A stretch of DNA of 64,000 nucleotides from Elusimicrobia bacterium GWD2_63_28 (lineage in GTDB: Bacteria; Elusimicrobiota; Elusimicrobia; Elusimicrobiales; UBA9959), in NCBI GenBank assembly GCA_001799895.1, contig MGUI01000004.1, forward strand, positions 84,961 through 148,960. Direction: 5' to 3'. The notes below the pieces were generated by a model that saw only the letters and a list, made by a program, of their open reading frames with translations, was not told where the DNA came from and did no database searches. The position numbers and the translations under genes were made by a program. Positions 6,929 through 15,070 of the stretch are shown here, piece by piece. Within the stretch, counting starts at the first letter, position 1, and every line of letters begins with the position of its first letter.

Positions 6929-8815
6929 TTAAAAGCTTTTGGCCGCGCCCCTGCCGGCCAGCCAGGCGGAGGCGGCACCGGCTATCTTCTCGGGGGTCAG
7001 CCCGGCCTCCGCGTAAAGTTCGTCCGGGCGGCCCTGCTCCACGTAGGCGTCGCCTATGCCCAGGCGCAGGACGCGGGCGTCTATGCCCTCTTCGTTGAGG
7101 AACTCCAGCACGGCCGAGCCGAAGCCGCCGGCCAGCGCGTTATCCTCGACGGTTATCAGCGGCCCCGCGGCGGCCAGGGAGCGGATCAGCTCTCCGTCCA
7201 GCGGTTTGGCGAAGCGCATGTCCGCCACGCCCGCCTCTACCCCGTAGGCCTGCAGCAGCTCCGCGGCCCTCAAGGCGGGGTGCACGCGGTTGCCGATGGC
7301 CAGGAAATTCACGTCGCGCCCGCGGGACAGCAGGCGCCCCCTGCCCAGCGGCAGGACTTTAAGTTCGGGGTCCAGCGGCACGCCGAAGCCGCGGCCGCGC
7401 GGATAGCGCAGCAGGGCGGGCTGGCCGCAGGCGAAGGCCGTGGCCAGCATGTGCCGCAGTTCGTTCTCGTCGGCCGGGGCCATGATCACCAGGTCGGGCA
7501 CCATGCGGAACAGCGACAGGTCGAAGACGCCGTGGTGGGTGGGGCCGTCCTCCCCCACCAGGCCGGCGCGGTCCATGGCGATCACGACCGGCAGCTTCTG
7601 CAGCGACACGTCGTGCTGCACCTGGTCGAAAGAGCGCTGCATGAAGGAAGAATAGATGGCGGCCACCGGCTTCATCCCCTCGGCGGCCAGGCCGGCCGCG
7701 AAGGTGACCGCGTGCTCTTCGGCTATGCCCACGTCGTAGTAGCGCGCGGGGAAGGCGTCGCGAAAAAGGTCCAGCCCCGTTCCTTCGGGCATGGCGGCGG
7801 TTATAGCGCAGATCTTCGGGTCTTTTTTCGCCAGCTCCACGAGGGTGCGGCCGAAGACGGAGGTGAAGGTGGGCGCGGCCTGGCCGGGCGCGCCGGGCCT
7901 GCTGGCCTCTCCGGTCTCTATGTCGAACTTGGGGGTGCCGTGGAACTCCGTCGGGGAATCCTCGGCGGGCTCATAGCCGCGGCCCTTCTTGGTGACCACG
8001 TGCAGCAGCACCGGCCCCTTCAGGTCCTTCACGTAGCCGAGCACGCGCACCAGCTCGGGGAGGCTGTGCCCGTCGACCGGGCCGAAATAGGCGAAGCCCA
8101 TTTCCTCGAAGATCATGCCGGGGAAGAAGAAGACGCGGGCGCGCTTGATGATGCGGCGTATCACCTTGCCGGTGATGGGAAAGCGGCCCAGGAAGATCTC
8201 CATGCGGCGCACGGCGCGCTGCACCGAGCCCCGAGTGAGCAGCTTGGTCAGGATGTGGCCGAGGCGGCCCACGCGCTCGGAGATGAACATCTGGTTGTCG
8301 TTGAGCACCACCAGCAGGTCCGTGCCGAGGTGCCCGATGTTCTGCATGGCCTCCCAGGCCATGCCGCCGGTCATGGCCCCGTCGGCCACCACGGCCACCA
8401 CGCGGCGCGCGGGGCCGCCCTGGTCGCGGGCCGCGGCCATGCCGGCCGCCGCGGAAAGGGCGGTGGAGGCGTGCCCGGCGCCGAAGGCGTCGTACTCGGA
8501 CTCGTAGCGCTTGAGGAAGCCGGACAGCCCGCCCCGGGTGCGGATGGTGTTGAAGCGCGCGGCACGGCCGGTGAGGATCTTGTGGGCGTAGGTCTGGTGG
8601 CCGGTATCAAAAACTATGCGGTCGGCCGGTGTGTCAAAAACGTAGTGCAGGGCGAGGATCAGGTCCGTCGCGCCGAGGCTGGAGGCCAGGTGGCCGCCGG
8701 TGCGGCTGACGCCCTCTACTATCAGCTTGCGGACTTCGGCCGCCAGCGCGGGCAGCTCGCCCACGCGCAGCTTCTTGAGGTCAGCGGAGCCGTTAATGCC
8801 GGGCAGCAGCGCCAT
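6929..8815 (-). CDS. dxs: 1-deoxy-D-xylulose-5-phosphate synthase
   Basis: 628 residues, the usual length. It condenses pyruvate and glyceraldehyde 3-phosphate with thiamine diphosphate, the first step of the MEP isoprenoid pathway, in the cytoplasm. Visible signatures are TGHQTYAHKILTGR near the N-terminus, the thiamine-diphosphate motif VADGAMTGGMAWE ending in LNDNQM, and the pyrimidine-binding half with GIAEEHAVTFAAGLA and DRAGLVGEDGPTHHG. The first Gly of the family GDG is Ala here (ADG). The ATG at 8815 overlaps the stop of ispA by one base (TGATG) and has GGGAGG upstream; a longer frame runs back inside ispA and is not credible. It belongs to a five-gene operon. Confidence 0.95.
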   Translation of the reverse strand: MALLPGINGSADLKKLRVGELPALAAEVRKLIVEGVSRTGGHLASSLGATDLILALHYVFDTPADRIVFDTGHQTYAHKILTGRAARFNTIRTRGGLSGFLKRYESEYDAFGAGHASTALSAAAGMAAARDQGGPARRVVAVVADGAMTGGMAWEAMQNIGHLGTDLLVVLNDNQMFISERVGRLGHILTKLLTRGSVQRAVRRMEIFLGRFPITGKVIRRIIKRARVFFFPGMIFEEMGFAYFGPVDGHSLPELVRVLGYVKDLKGPVLLHVVTKKGRGYEPAEDSPTEFHGTPKFDIETGEASRPGAPGQAAPTFTSVFGRTLVELAKKDPKICAITAAMPEGTGLDLFRDAFPARYYDVGIAEEHAVTFAAGLAAEGMKPVAAIYSSFMQRSFDQVQHDVSLQKLPVVIAMDRAGLVGEDGPTHHGVFDLSLFRMVPDLVIMAPADENELRHMLATAFACGQPALLRYPRGRGFGVPLDPELKVLPLGRGRLLSRGRDVNFLAIGNRVHPALRAAELLQAYGVEAGVADMRFAKPLDGELIRSLAAAGPLITVEDNALAGGFGSAVLEFLNEEGIDARVLRLGIGDAYVEQGRPDELYAEAGLTPEKIAGAASAWLAGRGAAKSF

Positions 8816-9741
8816 CAGCTCTCCCTCCCGTATACGAAGGCGGCCAGGCCGGCCAAAGCCTGCCTGGGGCCGCGGCGCCCGCTCACTTTGCCGAGGCTGG
8901 CCAGCGCGCGCTCCCTCAGGCTTTCCGCCTTGGCGCGCGCCCCCTCTACCCCCAGCAGCGAGGCGTAGGTCAGCTTGCAATTGCGCGCGTCGCTGCCGCT
9001 CTTGCCCAGCTTCTTCTTGTCGGCTGTCACGTCGAGGATGTCGTCCGCCACCTGGAAGCAGAGGCCCAGCTCCCGCCCGAAGGCCGAGAGGGCTTTGAAA
9101 TCTTTTTCCGGCGCCCCGGCCAGCGCTGCGCCCATTTCCACGGCGGCGGTTATCAGGTCGGCGGTCTTGTGCAGGTGTATGTAGCCAAGCAGCTCCAGGC
9201 CGCGGCGCCGGCGAGCGGCGGTGATTTTGCCAGCCAGGAAACCCTCAGCCCCGAGGTCCGCCGCCTGGCCGGACACCATGCCCCGCGCTCCGGCGCGGGC
9301 GGCAAGGACCGCCGCGGCCCGCAGCAGGCTGGCGGGCTTTACCCGGGCGGGATATTTAGAGCTGAGCAGGGTGGTGAAGGCGTCGGTGAGCAGGGCGTCC
9401 CCGGCCAGTATGGCCAGGGCCTCGCCGTAGACTTTGTGGCTGGTGGGCCGGCCGCGGCGCAGGTCGTCGTCGTCCATCGCCGGGAGGTCGTCGTGCACCA
9501 GGGAATAGGTGTGCACCATCTCCAGGGCGCAGGCGGCGGGCAGGATGTCGCGCGCCTTGCCGCCGAACAGCTCGTAGGAGGCTCCCAGCAGGACGGGCCG
9601 CAGGCGCTTGCCGCCGGCCGCCAGGGAATAGGTCATGGCCCCGGCCAGGCGCGGCTGGGCGCCTTCGAGGCGGGAGATGAAGGACGGGAGGCTCCGGTTA
9701 ACCGCGGCGGCGCGCTCCTTTATATATCTTTCGATATCCAT
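8815..9741 (-). CDS. ispA: Short-chain polyprenyl (farnesyl-type) diphosphate synthase
   Basis: 308 residues. It should add isopentenyl diphosphate to allylic diphosphates to make C15 or C20 products. Both aspartate-rich magnesium sites are present: DDLPAMDDDD (residues 84-93) and ADDILD about 145 residues later, plus the GGKRLRP substrate motif near residue 43. It is the first gene of the operon ispA-dxs-LOG-radical SAM-Memo/AMMECR1, so product and precursor synthesis are cotranscribed. The start ATG at 9741 has no ribosome binding site and follows a perfect TATAAT by 8 nt, so the message is probably leaderless. Chain length cannot be fixed by eye. Confidence 0.92.
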   Translation of the reverse strand: MDIERYIKERAAAVNRSLPSFISRLEGAQPRLAGAMTYSLAAGGKRLRPVLLGASYELFGGKARDILPAACALEMVHTYSLVHDDLPAMDDDDLRRGRPTSHKVYGEALAILAGDALLTDAFTTLLSSKYPARVKPASLLRAAAVLAARAGARGMVSGQAADLGAEGFLAGKITAARRRRGLELLGYIHLHKTADLITAAVEMGAALAGAPEKDFKALSAFGRELGLCFQVADDILDVTADKKKLGKSGSDARNCKLTYASLLGVEGARAKAESLRERALASLGKVSGRRGPRQALAGLAAFVYGRES

Positions 9742-9760
9742 CAGGTGAAATTATACAAAT
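9742..9760 (-). promoter_or_regulatory. Promoter of the ispA-dxs operon, leaderless type
   Basis: On the minus strand TATAAT (9755-9750) is followed by 8 nt and then the ispA ATG. A transcript begun 7-9 nt after the hexamer would start at the ATG. No clear -35 element is seen. Confidence 0.6.
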
Positions 9761-9780
9761 ATTCCGGGCGGGGCCCGGGC

Positions 9781-10818
9781 TTACCAGATGAGCTGCACGC
9801 CCAGGCGGTGGGTGGCGCCGAGGGAACCGTAATCGAGGTAGGAATAATCCACGCGGGCGCCCATCATGACGCTGTTCTTGTCGGAAAGGCGGTCGAAGTT
9901 CATGCCGAAGCCGCCGCAGACGCGGGAGCCGGAATCCTTCTGCGTCTTGTAGCCCAGGCGCAGCTGGAACATCTTCATTACGTCCACCTCCAGGCCGGTG
10001 GCGGACTGGTAGTCGCGGTCGGAATACTTGACCATGTCGGAGGCGACGGTGAACACCATCACGTCGTTGACGGTGTGGAAATCCTTGGCGATGCCGAAGC
10101 GCAGCGAGGAGGGCAGCTTGCTCGACGCCTCCAGGAACTTCTGGCTCCCCCCGTAGTTGAGCGCGGAGGCGCCGACGTGGAAATGGCGCGGCAGGATGAG
10201 CGTCAGCCCGGCGTCAAAGGCGTAGGCGGCCGAGGACTCGCCGGCCAGCTTCTCGCTTATCTTCTTGACGCTGGCGCCGGCGGCCAGGCGGTAGGACTTG
10301 GGCCGGTAGTCGGCCACCAGCGGGATCTTGGTCCACGGCGGGGTGATCAGCATGGGGTCCAGCTTGCCGGCGTCCTTCTTGAACCGGGGCCACGACTGGG
10401 CCACGGAGAAGACCGTGAGCTGATGGCTGGTGGAGGTCTTGCCGACGGGCATGTCGTTCTCGTCGTAAGCGTCTATGTCGCCGCTGGAGAGGGAAGAGTA
10501 GGCGGCCGCCACGGTGGCGAAGGGAAAGCGCCAGGCCAGCGCCAGGTATTCCTGCGTGATGCCGTCGATATACTGGTTATGGGAGCCGGAGAAGGAGGAG
10601 TAGCTCAGCAGGCCGAGGCCGGCGGGGTTGTAGAGGATGGAGTCGGGCCCGACCATGGCGGTGTAGGCCTCGCCCATGCCGGAGGGCACGGCGGCCACGG
10701 GGATCTTGAGGAAATTGGCGGCGGTGGTGCCGGGATCTTCGGCGCGGGCGGGCGCAAGAAGGCCGGCGGCCAGCAGGGCCGCGGCGGCTATAGCTATGGT
10801 GTAGGCCCGCGTTCTCAT
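9781..10818 (-). CDS. PorV/PorQ-like outer-membrane beta-barrel protein (copy 1)
   Basis: 345 residues. A signal peptide (about 1-27) is followed by the family opening TTAANFLKIPVAAVPSGMG, with FYNPAG-like LYNPAGLGLL soon after, and then alternating beta strands ending in a terminal aromatic (LIW) as outer-membrane barrels do. PorV-type proteins receive or shuttle cargo in type IX secretion. A second paralogue lies at 41215-42261. An ATG at 10818 is taken as start; a GTG three codons upstream is also open. No ribosome binding site is present, and a strong hairpin lies just before the start. The promoter shares a 13-bp box with the clostripain gene upstream. Confidence 0.85.
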   Translation of the reverse strand: MRTRAYTIAIAAAALLAAGLLAPARAEDPGTTAANFLKIPVAAVPSGMGEAYTAMVGPDSILYNPAGLGLLSYSSFSGSHNQYIDGITQEYLALAWRFPFATVAAAYSSLSSGDIDAYDENDMPVGKTSTSHQLTVFSVAQSWPRFKKDAGKLDPMLITPPWTKIPLVADYRPKSYRLAAGASVKKISEKLAGESSAAYAFDAGLTLILPRHFHVGASALNYGGSQKFLEASSKLPSSLRFGIAKDFHTVNDVMVFTVASDMVKYSDRDYQSATGLEVDVMKMFQLRLGYKTQKDSGSRVCGGFGMNFDRLSDKNSVMMGARVDYSYLDYGSLGATHRLGVQLIW

Positions 10819-10826
10819 ATGTCGCA

Positions 10827-10862
10827 CGGCGGGAGCGGGCCCTTAAAAAGCCCGCTCCGCCG
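10827..10862 (-). promoter_or_regulatory. Hairpin at the 5' end of the PorV-like mRNA
   Basis: CGGCGGGAGCGGGC (10827-10840) is complementary to GCCCGCTCCGCCG (10850-10862) with one bulged base and a 9-base loop. The predicted transcription start is at about 10863, so the mRNA would begin with this stem, 8 nt before the start codon. There is no U-run, so it does not look like a terminator; a stabilising or translation-controlling role is inferred. Confidence 0.55.
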
Positions 10863-10869
10863 ATACAAT

Positions 10870-10897
10870 AGTATACACTAATGATAATTTATTTCAA
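10870..10897 (-). promoter_or_regulatory. Promoter of the PorV-like gene
   Basis: On the minus strand TTGAAA (10897-10892) and TATACT (10875-10870) are separated by 16 bp. The -35 element lies in the 13-bp box AATCTGTCATTGA also found at the clostripain promoter. Confidence 0.55.
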
Positions 10898-10930
10898 TGA
10901 CAGATTTGTTACAGCAAAACACCGATATTT

Positions 10931-11023
10931 AGAGCCGCGAGATGCCCGGTCGGGGGCCTGGCAGTGGTGTTGGCCCCCGAACCCTGGAAGATGGAAACCG
11001 TTGCACTCCACTTAGGGCGGCCT
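10931..11023 (-). repeat. 93-bp repeat, copy 1
   Basis: Gap-free match of 84 of 93 bases to 46284-46376. On the plus strand it holds a perfect 8-bp stem, CGGGGGCC (10951-10958) with GGCCCCCG (10972-10979), and a downstream GGAAACC that can pair with GGTTTCC at 11060-11066 outside the shared part. It lies downstream of the clostripain stop codon and beyond its terminator. Both copies have the same orientation relative to the preceding minus-strand gene. It is not tRNA, 5S, SRP or RNase P RNA; the family is unknown to me. Confidence 0.8.
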
Positions 11024-11075
11024 TCAATGTGGACGCCCTGCACGCACGGTAGGCCGCCTAGGTTTCCAAAGAGAT

Positions 11076-11108
11076 AAAAAAAGAAGGGCGGGATTGCTCC
11101 CGCCCTTC
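11076..11108 (-). terminator. Terminator of the clostripain gene
   Basis: Stem GAAGGGCGGG (11083-11092) with CCCGCCCTTC (11099-11108), six-base loop, followed on the minus strand by a run of seven T. Confidence 0.85.
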
Positions 11109-11132
11109 CGTTTTGGGATGGTTAGAAGTAGA

Positions 11133-12383
11133 TTACTTTATCCACTTCATGAAGTCGTCCCAGTTGGAGTCCTTGGCCCAGGCCAGACCGTCGTAAGCGG
11201 CGGTGTAGTAGCCCGGCAGGTAAATCGCGAGGCCGGAGGCGTTGGCGTACTTGGACCCGGTGACGCGGTTGTGGTAAACGACCGAGCCCTTTATGAACTC
11301 CATCAGCTCCGCGCCCCTGGCCTTCACCGCGGCGTCGGCCGTGGCGTCGTTGACCAGTTTCACGAAGTGGTAGAGGTCCTTGTTGCTGGAGTAGTAGAAG
11401 GCCTGCGCCTTCGTGCGGGCGGCCACGGCGGCGGCCGTGTTGCCGGTCGCCATCACGGCGGCGGTCCACGCGTCCGTCAGGCTGGCCAGCTTTTCGAGGC
11501 TGGCGGTGTTGACGGAGGACTGGGTCGCGCCCTGGTTGATCTGCTGGTAGTGGTCGGTATAGGCGTCCACCATCACCTTGGAGAGCTCGGCCGCGCCCAT
11601 GGCGGGCTTGGCCACGAGGGGTCCGAGGAAGGTGTTGTAGGTGTAGCCGTCGCCGGGCTCGGTCTCTTCCGAGGCCACGATGTACTCAGCGCCGGTGCGG
11701 GCCTCGTAGGCCACTTCCATCATCTGCATCAGGCAGGCGTCCATCGACAGGATGCCGATCTTGCCGGTGGCCTCGAGAGCCTGGGCAAGTTGCTGCGTGG
11801 TGATGTGGTTATGCGTCTCGTCGTCGTAGGAAATGCCTTTGCCCTCGGGCTCGCCGGACTTGTTCCAGCCGGAGCCGTGGTTCCAGACGATCAGCGCGTA
11901 ATTGCGCGCCGGGAATTTTTCCTGGGACCATTTCACGAACTCCACCAGGTTTTCCCACTTGCCCATGTCGGACTTGAGGATTTCCATAAGCACCGGGGAG
12001 GTGATCTTGGAGAGATCCGCGTCCTTCTGGACCAGGTAGCGGCGGGAGCCTTTCCAGTCCCCGTCGTTGGTGGCGTAGCCGTTGATGCGGCCGAGTTCCG
12101 CCACGATGTTCACATCGGGGGTGGAACCGATCATTTCCATCTCGTTGACATCCTTGAGCCCGTAGGACTCGAGGTTGTTCTTGGCGTTCACGTAGACCAT
12201 TACGGTCCAGGACGCGGCGGCTTTCGGGTTGCCGGGCAGCGGGAGAACTTCCGCGTCCGGGCTTGCGTTCTTCAACTGCGAGACTATCTCTGAGACGCTG
12301 CCCTGCTGGTCGAAGGTCACCGACGCGGTAGCGGCGGAAACCATGACGAGGCAGAGAAGCGCACCGATTAACTTGTTTATCAT
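11133..12383 (-). CDS. Secreted clostripain-type cysteine protease (peptidase C11)
   Basis: 416 residues. Signal peptide about 1-20. The C11 fold is recognised by WTVMVYVNAKNNLE at 59-72, the catalytic histidine H169 in WNHGSGW, and the catalytic cysteine C217 in SMDACLMQMMEV. Clostripain-family enzymes cut after basic residues, belong to clan CD like gingipains and caspases, and usually mature by self-cleavage. The protein is short and lacks a visible C-terminal sorting domain. The ATG at 12383 has AGGAGGGG 3 nt upstream. The gene is divergent from the motor operon across 209 bp and carries its own consensus-like promoter and terminator. Confidence 0.88.
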   Translation of the reverse strand: MINKLIGALLCLVMVSAATASVTFDQQGSVSEIVSQLKNASPDAEVLPLPGNPKAAASWTVMVYVNAKNNLESYGLKDVNEMEMIGSTPDVNIVAELGRINGYATNDGDWKGSRRYLVQKDADLSKITSPVLMEILKSDMGKWENLVEFVKWSQEKFPARNYALIVWNHGSGWNKSGEPEGKGISYDDETHNHITTQQLAQALEATGKIGILSMDACLMQMMEVAYEARTGAEYIVASEETEPGDGYTYNTFLGPLVAKPAMGAAELSKVMVDAYTDHYQQINQGATQSSVNTASLEKLASLTDAWTAAVMATGNTAAAVAARTKAQAFYYSSNKDLYHFVKLVNDATADAAVKARGAELMEFIKGSVVYHNRVTGSKYANASGLAIYLPGYYTAAYDGLAWAKDSNWDDFMKWIK

Positions 12384-12420
12384 TACCCCTCCTGTGCGTG
12401 TGTGTGCGGTTACAAGCCCA

Positions 12421-12459
12421 ATACTAAATAAAATGGCTGACGGCTGTCAATGACAGATT
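12421..12459 (-). promoter_or_regulatory. Clostripain promoter with palindromic box
   Basis: On the minus strand TTGACA (12450-12445) and TAGTAT (12426-12421) are 18 bp apart. The -35 is embedded in CTGTCATTGACAG, a 13-bp inverted repeat (CTGTCA and TGACAG around one T). The segment AATCTGTCATTGA (12459-12447) recurs at the PorV-like promoter at 10906-10894, in the same position relative to -10. A repressor or activator site is inferred. Confidence 0.6.
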
Positions 12460-12528
12460 CCCGGCAGCCCCCGCCGGCCTCGCGGCGTTTCACGCGGCCG
12501 CCCCTCCCCCCCGGGGCACCGGCGCGCC

Positions 12529-12556
12529 TTGTTGCGCCTGCCGCGCCTCTTATAAT
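12529..12556 (+). promoter_or_regulatory. Promoter of the motor operon
   Basis: TTGTTG (12529-12534), 16 bp, perfect TATAAT (12551-12556). The ATG at 12593 follows with AGGGG 7 nt before it, giving a leader of about 30 nt. Confidence 0.6.
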
Positions 12557-12592
12557 ATAATTCAAGAGAACGTATTCGCACAGGGGATATAT

Positions 12593-14248
12593 ATGATTAA
12601 AAAATTTCTAATGGTTTCCATAATGGCCTTGCAGGCTTTCGCCGCCGGGCAGCTCGCCGCCCAGACGGCCAGCCGGTCCTCCCTGGAAGCCAAGCTGGCC
12701 CTGGAAAACTCCCTGGAAAAGAGGGTGCGCCTGGTCCTGGCCGAAGCCCTCGGCACCGAGGACGTCATAGTCATCATCTCCGCCGAGATGCAGGAACAGG
12801 AGAAGAAGGCCGCCGAGCTCCTTCCCGGCATACCCCAGAAAGAAAAGATGGGCGAAGCCTCGCTCTCCTCCAGCCTGACGATGGTAAAAAAACTTTCGGC
12901 CAGCATGATCCTGGACAAGTCCGTCAGCGACGAGGACACCAAGCTGGCCCGCAAGCTGGCGGCCGGCCTGCTGGGGCTGCCCCCGGACCGTGAAGACCTT
13001 ATCACCATAGAGAAGATGGATTTCCGCAAGTCCAAGCCGCTGACGATGGCCGACCTTTTCGTACCCCCCAACCTCTGGAGCCTGGTCTGGGTGGTTTTAG
13101 TCGCGCTGCTCGCCCTCTTTGCCATAGCCGTTTTCCTCGCCCCCCTTTCAAAGAGCGCCCGCGCCTTCGTGGAAGCCTTCAGCGCCAGGAACGCCGCCGA
13201 AGCTTCAGCAGGCGGTGCCGGCGAGCGCGCGGACAGGCGCGAGGAAGAGGCCAAAGAGACCGCCTCCAAGGCCGCCGCCGAGACCCCCGCCGCGCAGTCG
13301 GTGGACGGCCGCAAGCCGCCGTTCTGGTTCCTCACCCCCGGCCATCTGCAGAGCCTCACCTTCATCATGAAGGGCCGCTCCGTAGAGGACCTCACGATAC
13401 TCCTCAGCTACGCCCCGGGAGAGCTGGCCTCCAAGCTTTCAGAGTCACTCTACCCCAGGAGCGCCGAGGCGCTGGCCGCCCTGCCCAAGGTGACCCTGAT
13501 GCCCGAGGCGCGCATCCGCGCGCTGGAAGCCGACATCCTGTCCTCCCTGGATTACGTGGTGGGCGGCGAGGAGAAAGCCGTAAACATACTCAGCAGCCTC
13601 GACGAAGCCGTGCAGGAAAAGGCGTTGGCCGCTTTCTCCCAGCTGGACCCCGCGCTGGCCAAGAAGATGAATTCCTCCATAGTGCGCCTCTCCGCCCTGC
13701 AGGATTTGGAGCCCGCCCACGCGCAGGCGCTGGCCCGCAGGGTGCCCATGCGCGTGCTGGCCGCGGCCCTCAAGAGCTCGGCCTACACCGCGGCTTTCAC
13801 CTCCAAACTGGGCGGCGGCATGCAGGAGCGCTTCCAGCAGGAACTCGACCTCACGCGAGACCTGCCCGCCGACGCCTATAAGGCCGAGCGCGCCAAAGTG
13901 GTAGAGGCCATACGGCAATTGCTGAAGGAAGGCTTGATCTCCCTGAAGCCGCAGGGTGCAGCGCCCGTGGCGGCCGTGCCGCCGCCGGCGGCGGCCGCAC
14001 CCGGAACCCACGCCCCCGCCGCAGGCATCCCCGCGCCAGCGCCGGCCAAGCCTGAAGCCAAACCTGAAGCCAAGCATGAGGCCGCCGCCCCCGCGCCGGC
14101 CGCGCCCAAGCCCGCCGGCCTGCCCCCGCTGCCGTCCGCGGGGCTGCCCCCGCCGCCCTCGGGCCTGCCTGGCCTGCCGCCCCCGCCGTCAGCCAAGCCC
14201 GCCCAGCACGCCGACGCCAAGCAGCCCGCGCCGGCCGCCAAACCCTGA
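12593..14248 (+). CDS. FliF-like/FliG-like fusion, predicted rotor protein
   Basis: 551 residues. Signal or anchor segment 1-24; extracytoplasmic part to about 155, ending in a stretch like the FliF C-terminal region (KKLSASMILDKSVSDED, then ARKLAAGLLGLPPDRED and ITIEKMDF); a membrane helix at 161-185; a charged linker; then a FliG-like part from about 246 to 452. The latter follows FliG middle and C-terminal domains: DILSSLDYVVGGEEKAVNIL, EKALAAFSQLDPALAKKM, a VPMRVLAAALKSS helix, and a final VEAIRQLLKEGLI. FliG C-domains contact MotA. Residues 455-551 are Pro/Ala-rich with PPPPS repeats. No EHPQ motif, FliM, FliN or export gene is present. It is first in the operon, and its stop is 19 nt before motA. 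Function in torque generation is inferred. Confidence 0.75.
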   Translation: MIKKFLMVSIMALQAFAAGQLAAQTASRSSLEAKLALENSLEKRVRLVLAEALGTEDVIVIISAEMQEQEKKAAELLPGIPQKEKMGEASLSSSLTMVKKLSASMILDKSVSDEDTKLARKLAAGLLGLPPDREDLITIEKMDFRKSKPLTMADLFVPPNLWSLVWVVLVALLALFAIAVFLAPLSKSARAFVEAFSARNAAEASAGGAGERADRREEEAKETASKAAAETPAAQSVDGRKPPFWFLTPGHLQSLTFIMKGRSVEDLTILLSYAPGELASKLSESLYPRSAEALAALPKVTLMPEARIRALEADILSSLDYVVGGEEKAVNILSSLDEAVQEKALAAFSQLDPALAKKMNSSIVRLSALQDLEPAHAQALARRVPMRVLAAALKSSAYTAAFTSKLGGGMQERFQQELDLTRDLPADAYKAERAKVVEAIRQLLKEGLISLKPQGAAPVAAVPPPAAAAPGTHAPAAGIPAPAPAKPEAKPEAKHEAAAPAPAAPKPAGLPPLPSAGLPPPPSGLPGLPPPPSAKPAQHADAKQPAPAAKP

Positions 14249-14267
14249 TCTTTAGAGGTGAACTGAT

Positions 14268-15044
14268 ATGGACCTGATGACATTTTTAGGTGCCCTGACG
14301 GGCATGGGAGTGATAGTCTTCGTGCTCTCCACCGGCGGCATGCTCAAGTTCCTGCTGAACTGGGAAGCCATCATATTGATCTTCGGCGGCACCGCCGGCT
14401 CCATAATGATAGCCTACCCCTGGGCCTCGCTGCAGTGGCTGAAATCCTCCGTCAAGATGGTGATGTTCCCTCCCAAGCGCCCGCCCATAAACGAACTGGT
14501 ACACGCCATCGTCAGATACGCCGAGATAGGCAAGAAGAACGGCATCGACGCCATCGCCGCCGAACTGCGCACCTCCCCCCACCCGTTCCTGACCGACGCC
14601 TGCCAGATGATGCTCGACGGCGTGGACATACACATCCTGCGCGAGCGCATGGAAAACGACATCAACACCACGCGCCTGCGCCACCAGCAGCAGCAGAATA
14701 TTTTTAATTCGGCCGGCACTTTCGCCCCGATCTTCGGCCTGCTGGGCACGCTCATCGGCGTCGTGCAGGTGCTGCGCAACATCTCGGACCCCTCCAAGAT
14801 GGGCTCGTCGATGGCCATTGCCATGACCGCGTCGTTCTACGGCATCTTCTCGGCCAACTTCATGTTCCTGCCCATCGCCAGCAAGCTGGGCTATTACTCC
14901 GACGAGGACATCCTCAGCCGCGAGATCATAGCCAAGGGCGTGCTCTCGGTCTACGAGGGCGACGTGCCGTGGCTGGTCTCCAAGAAGCTGGAAGGCTACC
15001 TGTCGCTGGCCCTCAGGCGCAAGGCCAAGGCCGTGGCCAAGTAA
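14268..15044 (+). CDS. motA: MotA-family stator subunit
   Basis: 258 residues with the standard four membrane helices (two near the N-terminus, two at about 145-215). The cytoplasmic loop has the charged stretch RYAEIGKKNGIDAIAAEL that in MotA meets FliG, and the two channel prolines are present in FAPIFGLLGTLIGVV and SANFMFLPIASKL. MotA forms the ring around a MotB dimer and turns ion flow into rotation. The start has GAGGTGAACTGAT upstream. It sits between the FliF/FliG-like fusion and two MotB-like genes, so rotor and stator would be made together. The family assignment is secure; a flagellar role is not supported by the surroundings. Confidence 0.93.
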   Translation: MDLMTFLGALTGMGVIVFVLSTGGMLKFLLNWEAIILIFGGTAGSIMIAYPWASLQWLKSSVKMVMFPPKRPPINELVHAIVRYAEIGKKNGIDAIAAELRTSPHPFLTDACQMMLDGVDIHILRERMENDINTTRLRHQQQQNIFNSAGTFAPIFGLLGTLIGVVQVLRNISDPSKMGSSMAIAMTASFYGIFSANFMFLPIASKLGYYSDEDILSREIIAKGVLSVYEGDVPWLVSKKLEGYLSLALRRKAKAVAK

Positions 15045-15070
15045 AGGGAGCCGCAGCCCGGGAACGCCAA

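Noticed and set aside
10931-11066. Repeat copy 1 as 6S RNA, SRP RNA, tmRNA or RNase P RNA
   Set aside because: The diagnostic loops and ends of those RNAs are missing, two copies exist, and copy 2 lacks the distal half that would complete the long stem.
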